Of a stretch of 64,000 bases of DNA, positions 30,680 through 39,881 are shown piece by piece. The position numbers and the translations under genes are program-made. The notes below the pieces were generated by a model, which searched no databases, was not told the origin of the DNA, and worked only from the letters and a program-made list of their open reading frames with translations. The DNA is from Lysobacter soli (GTDB taxonomy: Bacteria > Pseudomonadota > Gammaproteobacteria > Xanthomonadales > Xanthomonadaceae): NCBI RefSeq assembly GCF_003382285.1, contig NZ_QTJR01000004.1, forward strand, positions 186,001 through 250,000, written 5' to 3'. How positions within the stretch are numbered: position 1 is the first letter of the stretch; every line of letters begins with the position of its first letter.

Positions 30680-31243
30680 TCAGGGCATCTGCGCGGCGGC
30701 CGAGGTCGGCGGGAACTGCGCGAAGATGCGGTCGACGCTGGACTGCATCGCGTTGGTCTGCGCGATCGGCGAGTCCGGCACGGTGCCCATTGCGATGCCG
30801 CGCCACAGCGGGCGCTGCGTCTGCGCGTCGAACATGTCGAGCACGAGCGTGCCGTAGGTGTAATCGCGCACGGTGGTGGAGGTGTTCCAGCCGCCCCACG
30901 CGCCCCAGCCCGGGCCCCAGCAGCAACCTCCCCAGCCCCAGCCGCCCCACATCGGGCCGTTGTTCCAGGTATCCACGCGCACGCGGCGCTCGGTGAGGAT
31001 GCTGCCGGCGAGCGTGACCTGCGCGTTGGTCGACTGCGTCCAGCCGCGTTCGCGCAGCTTGGCGTCGATCGCGGCGACCAGGCGCTGCGTCTGCAACGGA
31101 GAGAAACCTTCAGGACGCTTTTCCCAGCGATACGTCTGGTACTGGCCGAAGTTCACGCCAGGGTCGTAATCGGTGAACACGGCGGGCGTGGTGGCGCACC
31201 CGGCCAGCAGCGAGAAGGCGAGGAGGATGGCGAATCGTTTCAT
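30680..31243 (-). CDS. DUF4136 lipoprotein
   Basis: A 187-residue lipoprotein precursor with lipobox SLLAGC (Cys16). TDYDPGVNFGQYQTYRW opens the DUF4136 domain, and GTLVLDMFDAQTQRPLWRGIA closes it. Between them is a Gly/Trp-rich insert (about residues 97-118, GPMWGGWGWGG and GPGWGAWGGW), common in this family. Expected location is the outer-membrane inner leaflet. Function unknown. It is monocistronic with its own terminator. Confidence 0.88.
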   Translation of the reverse strand: MKRFAILLAFSLLAGCATTPAVFTDYDPGVNFGQYQTYRWEKRPEGFSPLQTQRLVAAIDAKLRERGWTQSTNAQVTLAGSILTERRVRVDTWNNGPMWGGWGWGGCCWGPGWGAWGGWNTSTTVRDYTYGTLVLDMFDAQTQRPLWRGIAMGTVPDSPIAQTNAMQSSVDRIFAQFPPTSAAAQMP

Positions 31244-31374
31244 GGCCGGCTCCCACGGTGACGGCGTTTGCAGAATACGCCCGGCGCAGCGCGCCAGGCG
31301 TGAAGCGTTGCGGGTTTTGCTGAACCGTTCAGGAGGGCGTTCGGAACCTGATCGCGCATCGCGTCACGACCCGA

Positions 31375-32862
31375 TCACCCGACCTCGTGCGGCAGGGTCA
31401 CCGTGACGCGCAGGCCGCCTTCGTCGCGGTTGTCCAGCCGGATGTCGCCGCCGTGCGCGAGCACCACGCCGCGCGCGGTCGCCAGCCCCAGCCCGATGCC
31501 GCCGGTTTCGCGATTGCGTGAACTTTCGCCGCGCACGAACGGCATGAACAGCTGTTCGCTGCGCGTCATGTCCACGCCCGGGCCGTCGTCGTCGATGCGC
31601 AGGCAGTAGCCGTCGGCATCGTCGTGCAGCGACACCCGCGCGCTGCGGCCGTACTTGATCGCGTTGTCGACCAGGTTGCCGACCATGCGCCGCAGCGCGA
31701 GCGGATCGCCGCGCAGTGGCGCCGGCGCGCCCGGCGCGAGCGCCACCGCGTGGCCGACGTCGGCTTCCTCGTCCACCACGCTTTCCACCAGCAGGCGCAG
31801 GTCCAGGCGCTCGCGCACGCGTTCGCGATGCTGTTCGCGGATGAATTCCAGTGCGGCCTCGATCATCTGCGACATCTCGGCGATGTCGGCCGTGGCCTTC
31901 TCGCGCGCGTCGGCAGGCAGCCCGTCCAGGCGGAACGACAATCGCGCCAGCGGCGTACGCAGGTCGTGCGCGATGGCCGCCACCATCTGCGTGCGCTCGC
32001 GCACGAGGCGGTTGATGCGTTCCTGCATCGCGTTGAACGACGCCGCCGCGCGCTGGATTTCCGCCGGCCCTTCCAGCGGCACCGCGGGCGCGTGCGCGTC
32101 CTGGCCCATGCGATCGGCCGACGCGGCGAAGCGGCGGATCGGCGTCGCGAGCGCGCTGGAGAACCACCACGCCAGCGGCAGCAGCGCGATCAGGCCCATC
32201 GCGAACATCAGCGCAAACGTTCGGCCGATGCCGACGCCGTGGTCCATGCGTTCGACGCGGCGCCAGCGTCCGTCGGGCTGGCGCAGCGCGGCGACGAAGG
32301 CGAACGGAAGGTGCGAATCGGCGCGCCAGTCGCGGTCGTGCGCGAAGGGCGGGCCGCCCACGCGCTGCGGCTCGCCCACGCGTACGGCCTGCCGCTGGCG
32401 TGCCGGCTCGGTGCGCGCCGCGTCCGGCGGCGGGGGCGGCGACAGGGGCGGCGGGACGACGTACTCGCCCAGCCGGCCGGGATCGGCCCCGTCCATCCGC
32501 GCCATCGGCGTGCCCGGCATGACGACGATGCGCCGGAACGGCGGCAGCATGTTCGCGCCGGCCACAAAGAAGCGCACGCGGTCCTCGGGCACGTCCAGCC
32601 AGCGCGCCAGCAGCGTGCGCAGCGGCGGCGGGCTGATGAAACCGTGCTCCGGCTGCGGGGCTTCGTCGGATTCGCTCACCGCCAGCAGCGGATTGCCCGA
32701 CGGCATGCGCGTGGACAGCAGCGCGACCACTTCCGACAACCGCACCGCCGGCGGCGGCTCGCGCAGGGCGAGCAGCGCGATGCCGATGCCGTAGGCCACC
32801 GCCAGCGCCGCCAGCAGCACCAGGAAGGTGCGTGCGAAGATCGGAAGGCCGCGCGTGTTCAC
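31375..32862 (-). CDS. Sensor histidine kinase (EnvZ-like)
   Basis: A 495-residue membrane kinase. Transmembrane segments are at about 11-33 and 214-234, enclosing a periplasmic sensor domain of about 180 residues that contains an unusual Pro/Ala-rich stretch (136-155, with PPPLSPPPPP). HAMP follows (about 235-288), then the dimerisation domain with phospho-acceptor His299 in AIAHDLRTPLARL, and an ATPase domain with N, G1 and G2 boxes (NLVDNAIKYG, DDDGPGVD, GIGLGLA). Start is GTG 32862. It lies 10 bp after the response regulator gene in the same operon. The signal is unknown. Confidence 0.93.
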   Translation of the reverse strand: MNTRGLPIFARTFLVLLAALAVAYGIGIALLALREPPPAVRLSEVVALLSTRMPSGNPLLAVSESDEAPQPEHGFISPPPLRTLLARWLDVPEDRVRFFVAGANMLPPFRRIVVMPGTPMARMDGADPGRLGEYVVPPPLSPPPPPDAARTEPARQRQAVRVGEPQRVGGPPFAHDRDWRADSHLPFAFVAALRQPDGRWRRVERMDHGVGIGRTFALMFAMGLIALLPLAWWFSSALATPIRRFAASADRMGQDAHAPAVPLEGPAEIQRAAASFNAMQERINRLVRERTQMVAAIAHDLRTPLARLSFRLDGLPADAREKATADIAEMSQMIEAALEFIREQHRERVRERLDLRLLVESVVDEEADVGHAVALAPGAPAPLRGDPLALRRMVGNLVDNAIKYGRSARVSLHDDADGYCLRIDDDGPGVDMTRSEQLFMPFVRGESSRNRETGGIGLGLATARGVVLAHGGDIRLDNRDEGGLRVTVTLPHEVG

Positions 32863-32872
32863 CGGTGCGTGC

Positions 32873-33580
32873 TCACAGGCGGGTGACGGTCGGCAACAGC
32901 ATGTAGCCCTCGTTGCGGACGGTGCGGATCAGTTCGGTGTGGCCGCGCTCGTTGATCTTGCGACGAAGGCGGCTGATCTGGCTGTCGATCGCGCGATCGA
33001 ACACTTCGCTGTCGCGCCCGCGAGCGCAATCGAGCAGCTGGTCGCGGCTGAGCACGCGCTGCGGATGTTCGACGAAGGTGCGCAGCAGCGAGAACTCGCC
33101 ATCGGACAGGTTGATGTAGGTGCCGTGCGGATCGCGCAGCGCGCGGCGGATGACGTCTAGGTGCCAGCCGGCGAATTCGTACAGGTGACCGCTCGCCGCA
33201 TCGGCCGCGAGCTGCCGTCGCCGCAGCACCGCGCGCACGCGCGCGAGCAGTTCGCGCGGATTGCACGGCTTGGCAAGGTAATCGTCGGCGCCGATTTCCA
33301 GCCCGATGATGCGATCGGTATCGGTGCCCAGCGCACTGAGCATGATCAGCGCCGGCCCGCGTTCGGAGGTCAGCCGTCGCGCGGCGCTCAGGCCGTCCTC
33401 GCCGGGCATCATCACGTCCAGGATCACCAGGTCCGGGCGTTGTTCGTCGAGCACGCGCCGCATCTGCACGGCGTCTTCGGCCGTCTCCACGCGGTAGCCG
33501 TGTTCGGTCAGGAAGCCGGAGATGAGCCGGCGAAGGTCGGGGTCGTCGTCGACGACGAGCAGGAGCGACTGCAGATCCAT
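32873..33580 (-). CDS. OmpR-family response regulator
   Basis: A 235-residue regulator. The receiver domain has acidic pocket Asp11-Asp12-Asp13, phospho-acceptor Asp55 (VILDVMMPGEDG) and Lys104 (LAKPCNP). The C-terminal winged helix is of the OmpR type (LSDGEFSLLRTFVEH; DSQISRLRRKINE; IRTVRNEGYML). Start ATG 33580. It is cotranscribed with the kinase and divergent from a small secreted-protein gene that may be a target. A terminator-like hairpin lies 85-120 bp upstream of its start. Confidence 0.95.
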   Translation of the reverse strand: MDLQSLLLVVDDDPDLRRLISGFLTEHGYRVETAEDAVQMRRVLDEQRPDLVILDVMMPGEDGLSAARRLTSERGPALIMLSALGTDTDRIIGLEIGADDYLAKPCNPRELLARVRAVLRRRQLAADAASGHLYEFAGWHLDVIRRALRDPHGTYINLSDGEFSLLRTFVEHPQRVLSRDQLLDCARGRDSEVFDRAIDSQISRLRRKINERGHTELIRTVRNEGYMLLPTVTRL

Positions 33581-33664
33581 GCCACCACGGACAGAAGGAC
33601 GTAACGGAGTGTAGGCAGACCGCGAACCGGATGTCTTGGTTCTCGCCGGACCGCGAATCGGACA

Positions 33665-33700
33665 GAAAAATGCCGCCATCGGGGGATCTCCGATGGCGGC
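33665..33700 (-). terminator. Terminator-like hairpin in the response regulator leader
   Basis: GCCGCCATCG (33672-33681) pairs with CGATGGCGGC (33691-33700); read on the minus strand the stem is followed by ATTTTTC. It lies between any distal promoter and the response regulator start at 33580, with no minus-strand gene upstream for it to terminate. It may be an attenuator or end a short leader RNA. Confidence 0.55.
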
Positions 33701-33770
33701 AACGGGACACATGGGTCCACGACTCGCCATCGATCCTGCCGACGCGATGTTGTTCGCCGATGCCGCTTTA

Positions 33771-33784
33771 TGTCAGCGCTGACA
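33771..33784. promoter_or_regulatory. Perfect 14-bp palindrome TGTCAGCGCTGACA
   Basis: A perfect palindrome between the divergent two-component operon and the small secreted-protein gene, inside an AT-richer patch (TTTATGTCAGCGCTGACACA). It could be an operator for a dimeric regulator. The rest of the 503-bp gap 33581-34083 holds the hairpin at 33665-33700 and no credible gene. Confidence 0.4.
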
Positions 33785-34083
33785 CATCGAGCCGCGCAGC
33801 GCTGGATGAATGCGGGGCGGGACGGCGGATCCGGTGACTCTTCGCATGCCGCGGCCGTGCGCTCGGCGAAACGACCGATGAACGCGTGCGCCGACATGGC
33901 GCCATCGACACGCCCCGGCAATCGCGGGCAACACCGCCGTCGCACCGTGCGGCACCCGGTCGCTGGCCATGCATGCCCTCCATGCGCAGCGTCCGGGCCG
34001 AGGGTGGCGTCCGCCGGTTTCCACTTCCCGGCCGGCGGGCGCCCTCCTCCCCTCGCAGCCCCACGTTCGAAGGAGACCTTCCG

Positions 34084-34404
34084 ATGCAACAGTATTTCCC
34101 CAGCCAACTGCGCCTGCGCCTGGCGCTGGCGATCGCCTCGCTCGGCGTGGCCGCCCTGGCGCACGCGGGCGAACGCCCGCCCGCCGACCACGACGCCTTC
34201 CGCGAGGCGATCACCGCCTGCGCCGCGGAGCAGGGCCTGCCCCCGCCGCCTCCGCCGGGCGAACGCCGCGAGCCGAAAGACGGCCAGCGTCCGGACCACG
34301 CGAAGCTCGACAAATGCATGAGCGCGAAGGGCTTCAAGCCGTCGACGGGCGGCGGACGTCCGCGCCCGCACGAAGACGACATCGACGAGGAAGAGGAGTG
34401 GTGA
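34084..34404 (+). CDS. Small secreted protein divergent from a two-component system
   Basis: A 106-residue precursor. The signal peptide ends near AALAHAGE (about residue 28). The mature part has two cysteines in similar settings, REAITACAAEQGL and AKLDKCMSAKGF, separated by a Pro-rich, charged linker, which suggests one disulfide bridging two short helices. The C-terminus is acidic (HEDDIDEEEEW). RBS AAGGAGA precedes ATG 34084. It is divergent from the response regulator, so it may be regulated by, or feed back on, the kinase. No family is recognised. Confidence 0.7.
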   Translation: MQQYFPSQLRLRLALAIASLGVAALAHAGERPPADHDAFREAITACAAEQGLPPPPPPGERREPKDGQRPDHAKLDKCMSAKGFKPSTGGGRPRPHEDDIDEEEEW

Positions 34405-34447
34405 GAACGGTCGCGCGCAGAAGTCGCGGCGCGCCGGCGCGATCGCC

Positions 34448-35185
34448 TCAGCGCGCGCCGATCTTCCCCAGCCGTTGCAGCCACTCGCGGTTCATGCGTC
34501 GCGCGTAGGCGGGCAGACGCCTGGCCTTGCGTAGCGCCTCGTCGCGCAGCCGGATCGCGGAGTCCATCTCACCCCAACCGGCCAGCACCTGCGCGTAATG
34601 CGCCTGCGCTTCGAAGCCGCTGAAATAGCCGACCAGCGTGTCGAACTCCTCGCGGGCCTTCGCGCGCGAACCCTCCGCGGCAAGCGCGCGGGCGTAAAGC
34701 AGATGCCCGGCGGGCGACCGGAAATCGGGCTTGCGGCGGATCAGGTCATCAAGCCGCTGGCGCGCCGCCTGCGGTCGGCCCGCCTCCAGTTCGGCACGAG
34801 CAATGCGCACGTGCAGTTCCGGATCGTCGGCATACACGCCACGCAGCGTGGCCTCGTACTGCGTCAGGGCCTCGTCGGCGCGGCCGGCTTCGATCAGCGC
34901 GTCCGCCAGGCGCACGCGGTTGTCCACGGTGGCCGCGGTCTCGAACGCGTCCTGCGCCTGGCGCAGCTCGCGCGTGGGGTCGAGCCGGCGCTGCACTCCG
35001 CGCACGACCTGACGGCCAGCGTGGCTGTGGCGCCATTCGGGCAACCAGATCGCGACGCCGTACACGACGCTGCCCAGCAGCGGGAACGCGAACAGCACGA
35101 ACAACCAGTAGCGATCCTGTCCGCTACGAACGGCGTGGACGGCGAAGCACAGTGCGATGACGACGTGCAGACCAAGTACGGGCAT
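34448..35185 (-). CDS. Membrane-anchored TPR protein
   Basis: A 245-residue protein. Two N-terminal membrane helices (about 3-19 and 27-47) resemble the PLD nuclease N-terminal (PLDc_N) segment, with RSGQDRYWLFVLFAFPLLGSVVYG. The soluble part is helical with TPR-like repeats (ADALIEAGRADEALTQYEATLRG; ARAELEAGRPQAARQRLDDLI; AHYAQVLAGWGEMDSAIRL). The role is unknown; TPR domains usually assemble protein complexes. ATG 35185 starts just before the first helix. It is 81 bp downstream of the TPR lipoprotein gene, on the same strand. Confidence 0.8.
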   Translation of the reverse strand: MPVLGLHVVIALCFAVHAVRSGQDRYWLFVLFAFPLLGSVVYGVAIWLPEWRHSHAGRQVVRGVQRRLDPTRELRQAQDAFETAATVDNRVRLADALIEAGRADEALTQYEATLRGVYADDPELHVRIARAELEAGRPQAARQRLDDLIRRKPDFRSPAGHLLYARALAAEGSRAKAREEFDTLVGYFSGFEAQAHYAQVLAGWGEMDSAIRLRDEALRKARRLPAYARRMNREWLQRLGKIGAR

Positions 35186-35266
35186 GTCCGTTGCTCTCCC
35201 CAGAGTGGGGAGAGTTTCCCGAATCGGCGCGCGCGACGCCAGCGGCATCCGGACAGACGTCCGCCC

Positions 35267-36922
35267 TCAGAACCGCGACGCCACCAGCTTCACGTCGGCC
35301 CACTGCCATGCGGCGGCCTGGCGGCGTTCGGTCTCGGCGGCGGCGTCCTTCTGCTTGAGCTTGCGCTGCGCCTGCGCCAGGCCGTACAGCGACCACCCGT
35401 TGTGCGGGAAGCGCTTGAGGTCTTCCTCGTACACCGCGACCGCTTCCTTCGCGCGGCCGGCGTCGAGCAGCGCCGCACCGAGGAAGGGCCGCACCGGCAG
35501 CGGCCAGTCCGGCGGCTCGTTGTAGTTGAGCAGGTCCTCGGCCGCGACGGCCTTCTGCAGCGAGGCGATGCCCGCCTTCGTCTGCTTCGTCCCCAGCGCG
35601 ATCTCGCCGGCGAGCATGTGCTGTGCGACGTCGAGCACGCGGTCGGCGCGGTTGATGTCGAACAGCACGACCTTCTCCAGCGCCGGGGCCGAAGCAATGG
35701 CCTGCAAGGCCTTCAGTTCCTTCCTGGCCTCGCTGGGTTTGTCGGTGCGCACGAACGCCATGCCGCGCGCGAAATGCCAGATCGCCTTCGGGAACGGCAC
35801 CTCCGACGGCGGCGCGTCGTCGGCGAGGATCTGCTGCCATTCGCCGAAGCGCACGCGCGCGAACAGCGGCGCGACCAGGAACTGTTGCATGAAGGGCATC
35901 GCCTCCAGCTGCTGCGCATCGACGCGCTGCGCGGTCTGGTCGGCGGCTTCGATCGCCAGCGTGCGCGAGCCGTGCAGCGCCGCGGTCATCGCCGCGAAGT
36001 GCCAGTTGTGCGGCACGTAACCCAGGGGATACGCGCCGTTGCTGCCGCGACACACGGCCAGGAAGGCCTTGTCGGCGGTGCTCGCGGCGAGGTTGCTCAG
36101 CGTGGCGTCGTGATAGCGGCCGACGCGGATGTAGACGTGCGCCGGCATGTGCACCAGATGCCCCGAGCCCGGCGCGAGCGACGCCAGGCGATCGGCGTAC
36201 GGCTCGGCGCGTTCGGGCTGGTGCGAGGCTTCCACCGCGTGGATGTAGTAATGCACGGCGCCGATGTGGCGCGGGTTACGCCTGAGCACGCCTTCCAGCG
36301 TGGCCAGCAGCGTGTCGGTGTACTCGGTCGGCTCGCCCTGCGCGTTCCAGTACGCCCACGGCGTCAGGTCCATCAGCGACTCGGCGTAGAGCGCGGCGAT
36401 GTCGTCGTCCTCCGGGAACTGTTTGTGCGCCTTGCCCATCGCCTGCGCATAGGCCTTGTCGAGCGGCGCGCGATCCGCCGGCGCGGGCGTTTCGTAGCGT
36501 TTGACCAGCGCGGCGATCAACGCCTGGTCGGCGGGCGTGGCGTTCTTCGACAGCTTCTGCGCGCGCAGCGCGAGCGTGGTGGCATCGGCGGCGAGATCGG
36601 GCGACATCGGCAGATTGATGTTCGGCCCCAGCACCAGCGCCTGTCCCCATGCGCACATCGCGCAGGTGGGATCGAGCCGTTCGGCCTCCGCGAACGCGCG
36701 ACCGGCGGCCTCGTGGTTGAAGCCGTACGCCAGCCGTAGGCCCTGGTCGAAATAGCGCTGCGCCTCGGGCACCTTCGATGCGATGTCGCGATGCTGCTCG
36801 CCGAACGTGTCGAACAGCGGCGGCGCGTTCGCCTGCGCGGCGTCCTCCTTCGAGGCTTTCGGGCAGCCGGCCAGGGCCAGGCAGGCGACGGCGAGGCCGA
36901 ACAGGCGGATCCGCAGCGTCAT
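35267..36922 (-). CDS. TPR-containing lipoprotein
   Basis: A 551-residue lipoprotein precursor with lipobox LALAGC (Cys20). The mature protein is almost all helical with many tetratricopeptide-like units (GLRLAYGFNHEAAGRAFAEAERLDP; GWSLYGLAQAQRKLKQKDAAAETE). HYYIHAVEASHQPERAEPYADRLASLAPGSGHLVHMPAHVYIRVGRY contains a cluster of His residues that could bind metal. Start ATG 36922. It is probably held at the outer membrane facing the periplasm. Large TPR lipoproteins of this kind are common in xanthomonads, but no function is established. Confidence 0.85.
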   Translation of the reverse strand: MTLRIRLFGLAVACLALAGCPKASKEDAAQANAPPLFDTFGEQHRDIASKVPEAQRYFDQGLRLAYGFNHEAAGRAFAEAERLDPTCAMCAWGQALVLGPNINLPMSPDLAADATTLALRAQKLSKNATPADQALIAALVKRYETPAPADRAPLDKAYAQAMGKAHKQFPEDDDIAALYAESLMDLTPWAYWNAQGEPTEYTDTLLATLEGVLRRNPRHIGAVHYYIHAVEASHQPERAEPYADRLASLAPGSGHLVHMPAHVYIRVGRYHDATLSNLAASTADKAFLAVCRGSNGAYPLGYVPHNWHFAAMTAALHGSRTLAIEAADQTAQRVDAQQLEAMPFMQQFLVAPLFARVRFGEWQQILADDAPPSEVPFPKAIWHFARGMAFVRTDKPSEARKELKALQAIASAPALEKVVLFDINRADRVLDVAQHMLAGEIALGTKQTKAGIASLQKAVAAEDLLNYNEPPDWPLPVRPFLGAALLDAGRAKEAVAVYEEDLKRFPHNGWSLYGLAQAQRKLKQKDAAAETERRQAAAWQWADVKLVASRF

Positions 36923-37048
36923 GGCGCACTCCAGCGCGAGGGTCATCAGGAAAAGACAACGCGACCGGCGCAGCCGGGCGGTCACCGCCGGACCGTTGCA
37001 GCCGCAACCGTCGCGCCGCCTCATGTTGCAGTGCGGTAGGCTCGGCGG

Positions 37049-39790
37049 ATGACCCGACAAAACCCGCCCGCCGAGTCCGCCAACGACCCCCTGCGCGTCG
37101 TCGATTTCGCACCGCACGACGCCCTGCTGCGCGAAGACGTCAAAACCGTCGGCGCCCTCGTGGGTGACATCCTCGCCGAGCAGCGCGGGCCGCAATTCCT
37201 GGCCGAAGTGGAGAACCTGCGCCGCGCCGCGATCCGTCGCCGCGAGTCGAACGCGCCGGTGGCCGAACTGGCCGACGCGCTCGCCGGAGTCGAACTCGAA
37301 CACGCGGGCGATCTGGTGCGCGCCTTCGCCACGTATTTCCAGGCGGTGAATGTCGCCGAGCGCGTGCACCGCATCCGCCGTCGCCGCGATTACGAGCGAC
37401 AGGGCGCGAGCCGCCAGCCCGGCGGATTGCGCGACGTGCTCGCCACGCTGGCCGCGCAGGGCGTGAGCCTGGAGGAAGTCGTCGCGCTGCTGCAGCGGCT
37501 GCGCATCGAACCGGTGTTCACCGCGCATCCGACCGAAGCCGTGCGCCGCGCACTGCTGGAGAAGGAGCGCCAGATCGTCACCTGCCTGATCGACGACATC
37601 GACCGCACGCGCACGCCGTACGAACACCGCGCCGACCTCGAACGCATGCGGCTGGCGCTCACCGCGAGCTGGCAGACGGCCGAAACGCCGCCGGTGAAGC
37701 CCAGCGTCGCCGACGAGTTCGAGCACGTCGGCTTCTACCTGTCCGACGTGCTGTATCGCGTGTTGCCGGTGTTCTACGAACTGTTCGAGGACGCGCTGCG
37801 CGAGACCTATGGCGAGCATGTGGCGATGCCGACCGTCATCGGCTTCGGCACGTGGGTGGGCGGCGACATGGACGGCAACCCGAACGTCGGTGCCGATACC
37901 ATCGCCGCGACGCTTGCCGGGCAACGCTCGCTCGTGCTGCGCGCGTACCGGCAGGAAGTCGCCGCGCTCGGCGAAATGCTGAGCCAGTCGCTGGAGCGCA
38001 TCGGCGTGGCCGACGCGGTGCTCGCGCGCATCGAGGAATACCGCTACCTGCTGCCCAAGGCTGCCGCCGCGCTGAAGCCGCGCCACGCCGACATGCCGTA
38101 TCGCAATCTGCTCGCGCTGATCGCCGCCCGACTGCGCGCGACGGCCGACGACCATGTGCACGGGTACCAGGATGCCGCCGCGTTCCTCGCCGACATCCGC
38201 ATGATCGAGGACAGCCTGCGCGCGCATCAGGGCGAACACGCCGGCGGCCACGCGGTGCGTCGCCTGCGCCGGCGCGTGCAGTGTTTCGGCTTCCATCTGG
38301 CGAGCCTGGATCTTCGCCAGGATTCGGCCATGCACGACGCGGCGCTCGCCGAAGTGCTGGGCGACGCGCAGTGGGAATCGCATTCACGCGAGGAACGCGC
38401 CGAGCGCCTGCATCGCCTGCTCGACGGCAGCGAGCCGGTGCGCGGCGTCGGCAACGGCACCGCGCGGCCGACCCTGGACGTGTTCCGCGCCGTCGCGCGA
38501 CTGCGCCCGCGTTACGGCGCGCAGGCGTTCGGCCCCTACATCGTCAGCATGAGCCGCAGCGCGGCCGACGCGCTGGCGGTGCTCGCACTCGCACGCGTGG
38601 CCGGCTGCGTCGATGGCGACGGCCGCGTGCCGCTCGACGTCGCGCCGCTGTTCGAAACCGTCGACGACCTCGACGCCGCGAGCGACACCCTGCGCGCGCT
38701 GTTCGCCGATCCTGTGTATCGCGCGCACCTGGCCGCGCGCGGCGATCGTCAGGTCGTGATGCTTGGCTATTCGGACAGCGCGAAGGACGGCGGCATGCTC
38801 GCCTCGCGCTGGGCGCTGCAACGCACGCAGATCGCGCTCACCGAACTCGCGCGCGACAGCGGTGTGCGCATCGCGTTCTTCCACGGCCGCGGCGGATCGA
38901 TCAGCCGTGGCGGCGGCAAGACAGAGCGCGCGGTGATCGCCGCGCCGCGCGGTTCGGTCGACGGCTATCTACGCCTGACCGAGCAGGGCGAGGTGATCCA
39001 CCGCAAGTACGGCATCCGCGCCATCGCGCTGCGCAACCTCGAACAGGCGACCGGCGCCGTGCTGCGCGCGACGTTGCGCCCGCGCGCGCCGGAACCGCGC
39101 GAGGAGCAATGGCGTGCGATCGCGAGCGAACTCGCCCGCGACGCACGCGCGCACTACCGCGCGCTGGTGCACGAGAACCCGGACTTTCCCGCGTATTTCC
39201 GCGCCGCGACGCCGATCGACGTGATCGAGCGCCTGCGCATCGGTTCGCGTCCCAGCAAGCGTGCGGGCACGGGCGATGTCGGTTCGCTGCGCGCGATTCC
39301 TTGGGTCTTCGCGTGGTCGCAGAATCGCGCCGGCCTCACCGCGTGGTACGGCGTGGGTACCGCGCTGCAACGCGCGCTCGACACGCACGGCCGCGACACG
39401 CTCGCCGAAATGGCGCAGGACTGGCCGTTCTTCGGCACGCTGATCGACGACCTGGAAATGATGCTGGCCAAGTCGGAGCCGGGCATCTTCGAGCGCTACT
39501 CGTTGCTCGCCGGCGAATTGCACGAGCGCTTCCATCCCGGCATCGCGGCGGAATTCGAGCGCACGCGCGCGGCCGTGCTGGCGATCAAGGGCAGCGATGA
39601 ACTGCTGGCGGGCGACTACCGCCTGCGCCAGTCGATCCGCCTGCGCAATCCCTACGTCGATCCGATCAGCCTGCTGCAGGTGGACCTGCTCGCACGTTGG
39701 CGCGCGGCGGACCGGCCCGACGATGCGCTCTATGAGGCGCTGGTCGCGACGGTGAACGGGATTTCGGCAGGGATACAGAACACGGGGTGA
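37049..39790 (+). CDS. ppc: Phosphoenolpyruvate carboxylase
   Basis: A 913-residue anaplerotic enzyme that carboxylates PEP with bicarbonate to oxaloacetate. Catalytic His160 lies in VFTAHPTEAVRR; GYSDSAKDGG and FFHGRGGSISRGGG hold the other active-site residues; the C-terminus RNPYVDPISLLQVDLL and ending AGIQNTG are family hallmarks. The frame is intact and of normal length. Start ATG 37049. It is divergent from the TPR lipoprotein gene and has a hairpin terminator about 50 bp past the stop. Confidence 0.97.
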   Translation: MTRQNPPAESANDPLRVVDFAPHDALLREDVKTVGALVGDILAEQRGPQFLAEVENLRRAAIRRRESNAPVAELADALAGVELEHAGDLVRAFATYFQAVNVAERVHRIRRRRDYERQGASRQPGGLRDVLATLAAQGVSLEEVVALLQRLRIEPVFTAHPTEAVRRALLEKERQIVTCLIDDIDRTRTPYEHRADLERMRLALTASWQTAETPPVKPSVADEFEHVGFYLSDVLYRVLPVFYELFEDALRETYGEHVAMPTVIGFGTWVGGDMDGNPNVGADTIAATLAGQRSLVLRAYRQEVAALGEMLSQSLERIGVADAVLARIEEYRYLLPKAAAALKPRHADMPYRNLLALIAARLRATADDHVHGYQDAAAFLADIRMIEDSLRAHQGEHAGGHAVRRLRRRVQCFGFHLASLDLRQDSAMHDAALAEVLGDAQWESHSREERAERLHRLLDGSEPVRGVGNGTARPTLDVFRAVARLRPRYGAQAFGPYIVSMSRSAADALAVLALARVAGCVDGDGRVPLDVAPLFETVDDLDAASDTLRALFADPVYRAHLAARGDRQVVMLGYSDSAKDGGMLASRWALQRTQIALTELARDSGVRIAFFHGRGGSISRGGGKTERAVIAAPRGSVDGYLRLTEQGEVIHRKYGIRAIALRNLEQATGAVLRATLRPRAPEPREEQWRAIASELARDARAHYRALVHENPDFPAYFRAATPIDVIERLRIGSRPSKRAGTGDVGSLRAIPWVFAWSQNRAGLTAWYGVGTALQRALDTHGRDTLAEMAQDWPFFGTLIDDLEMMLAKSEPGIFERYSLLAGELHERFHPGIAAEFERTRAAVLAIKGSDELLAGDYRLRQSIRLRNPYVDPISLLQVDLLARWRAADRPDDALYEALVATVNGISAGIQNTG

Positions 39791-39843
39791 GGCAGGCCCC
39801 TAAGCGGCCCGACTCGCGCATGTGTTCGCGTTAAAGGGGCAGA

Positions 39844-39879
39844 CGGGCGCTGGAAGCGGTGCGCCCGCCCGCTTTTTTG
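39844..39879 (+). terminator. Intrinsic terminator of ppc
   Basis: GGGCGC and GCGCCC pair around a TGGAAGCGGT loop at 39845-39866, followed by GCCCGCTTTTTTGC. It lies about 55 bp after the ppc stop. Confidence 0.6.
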
Positions 39880-39881
39880 CT

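Noticed and set aside
35267-38383. Minus-strand frame joining the TPR lipoprotein with sequence antisense to ppc
   Set aside because: The lipoprotein signal peptide begins at 36922; everything upstream is antisense to ppc.
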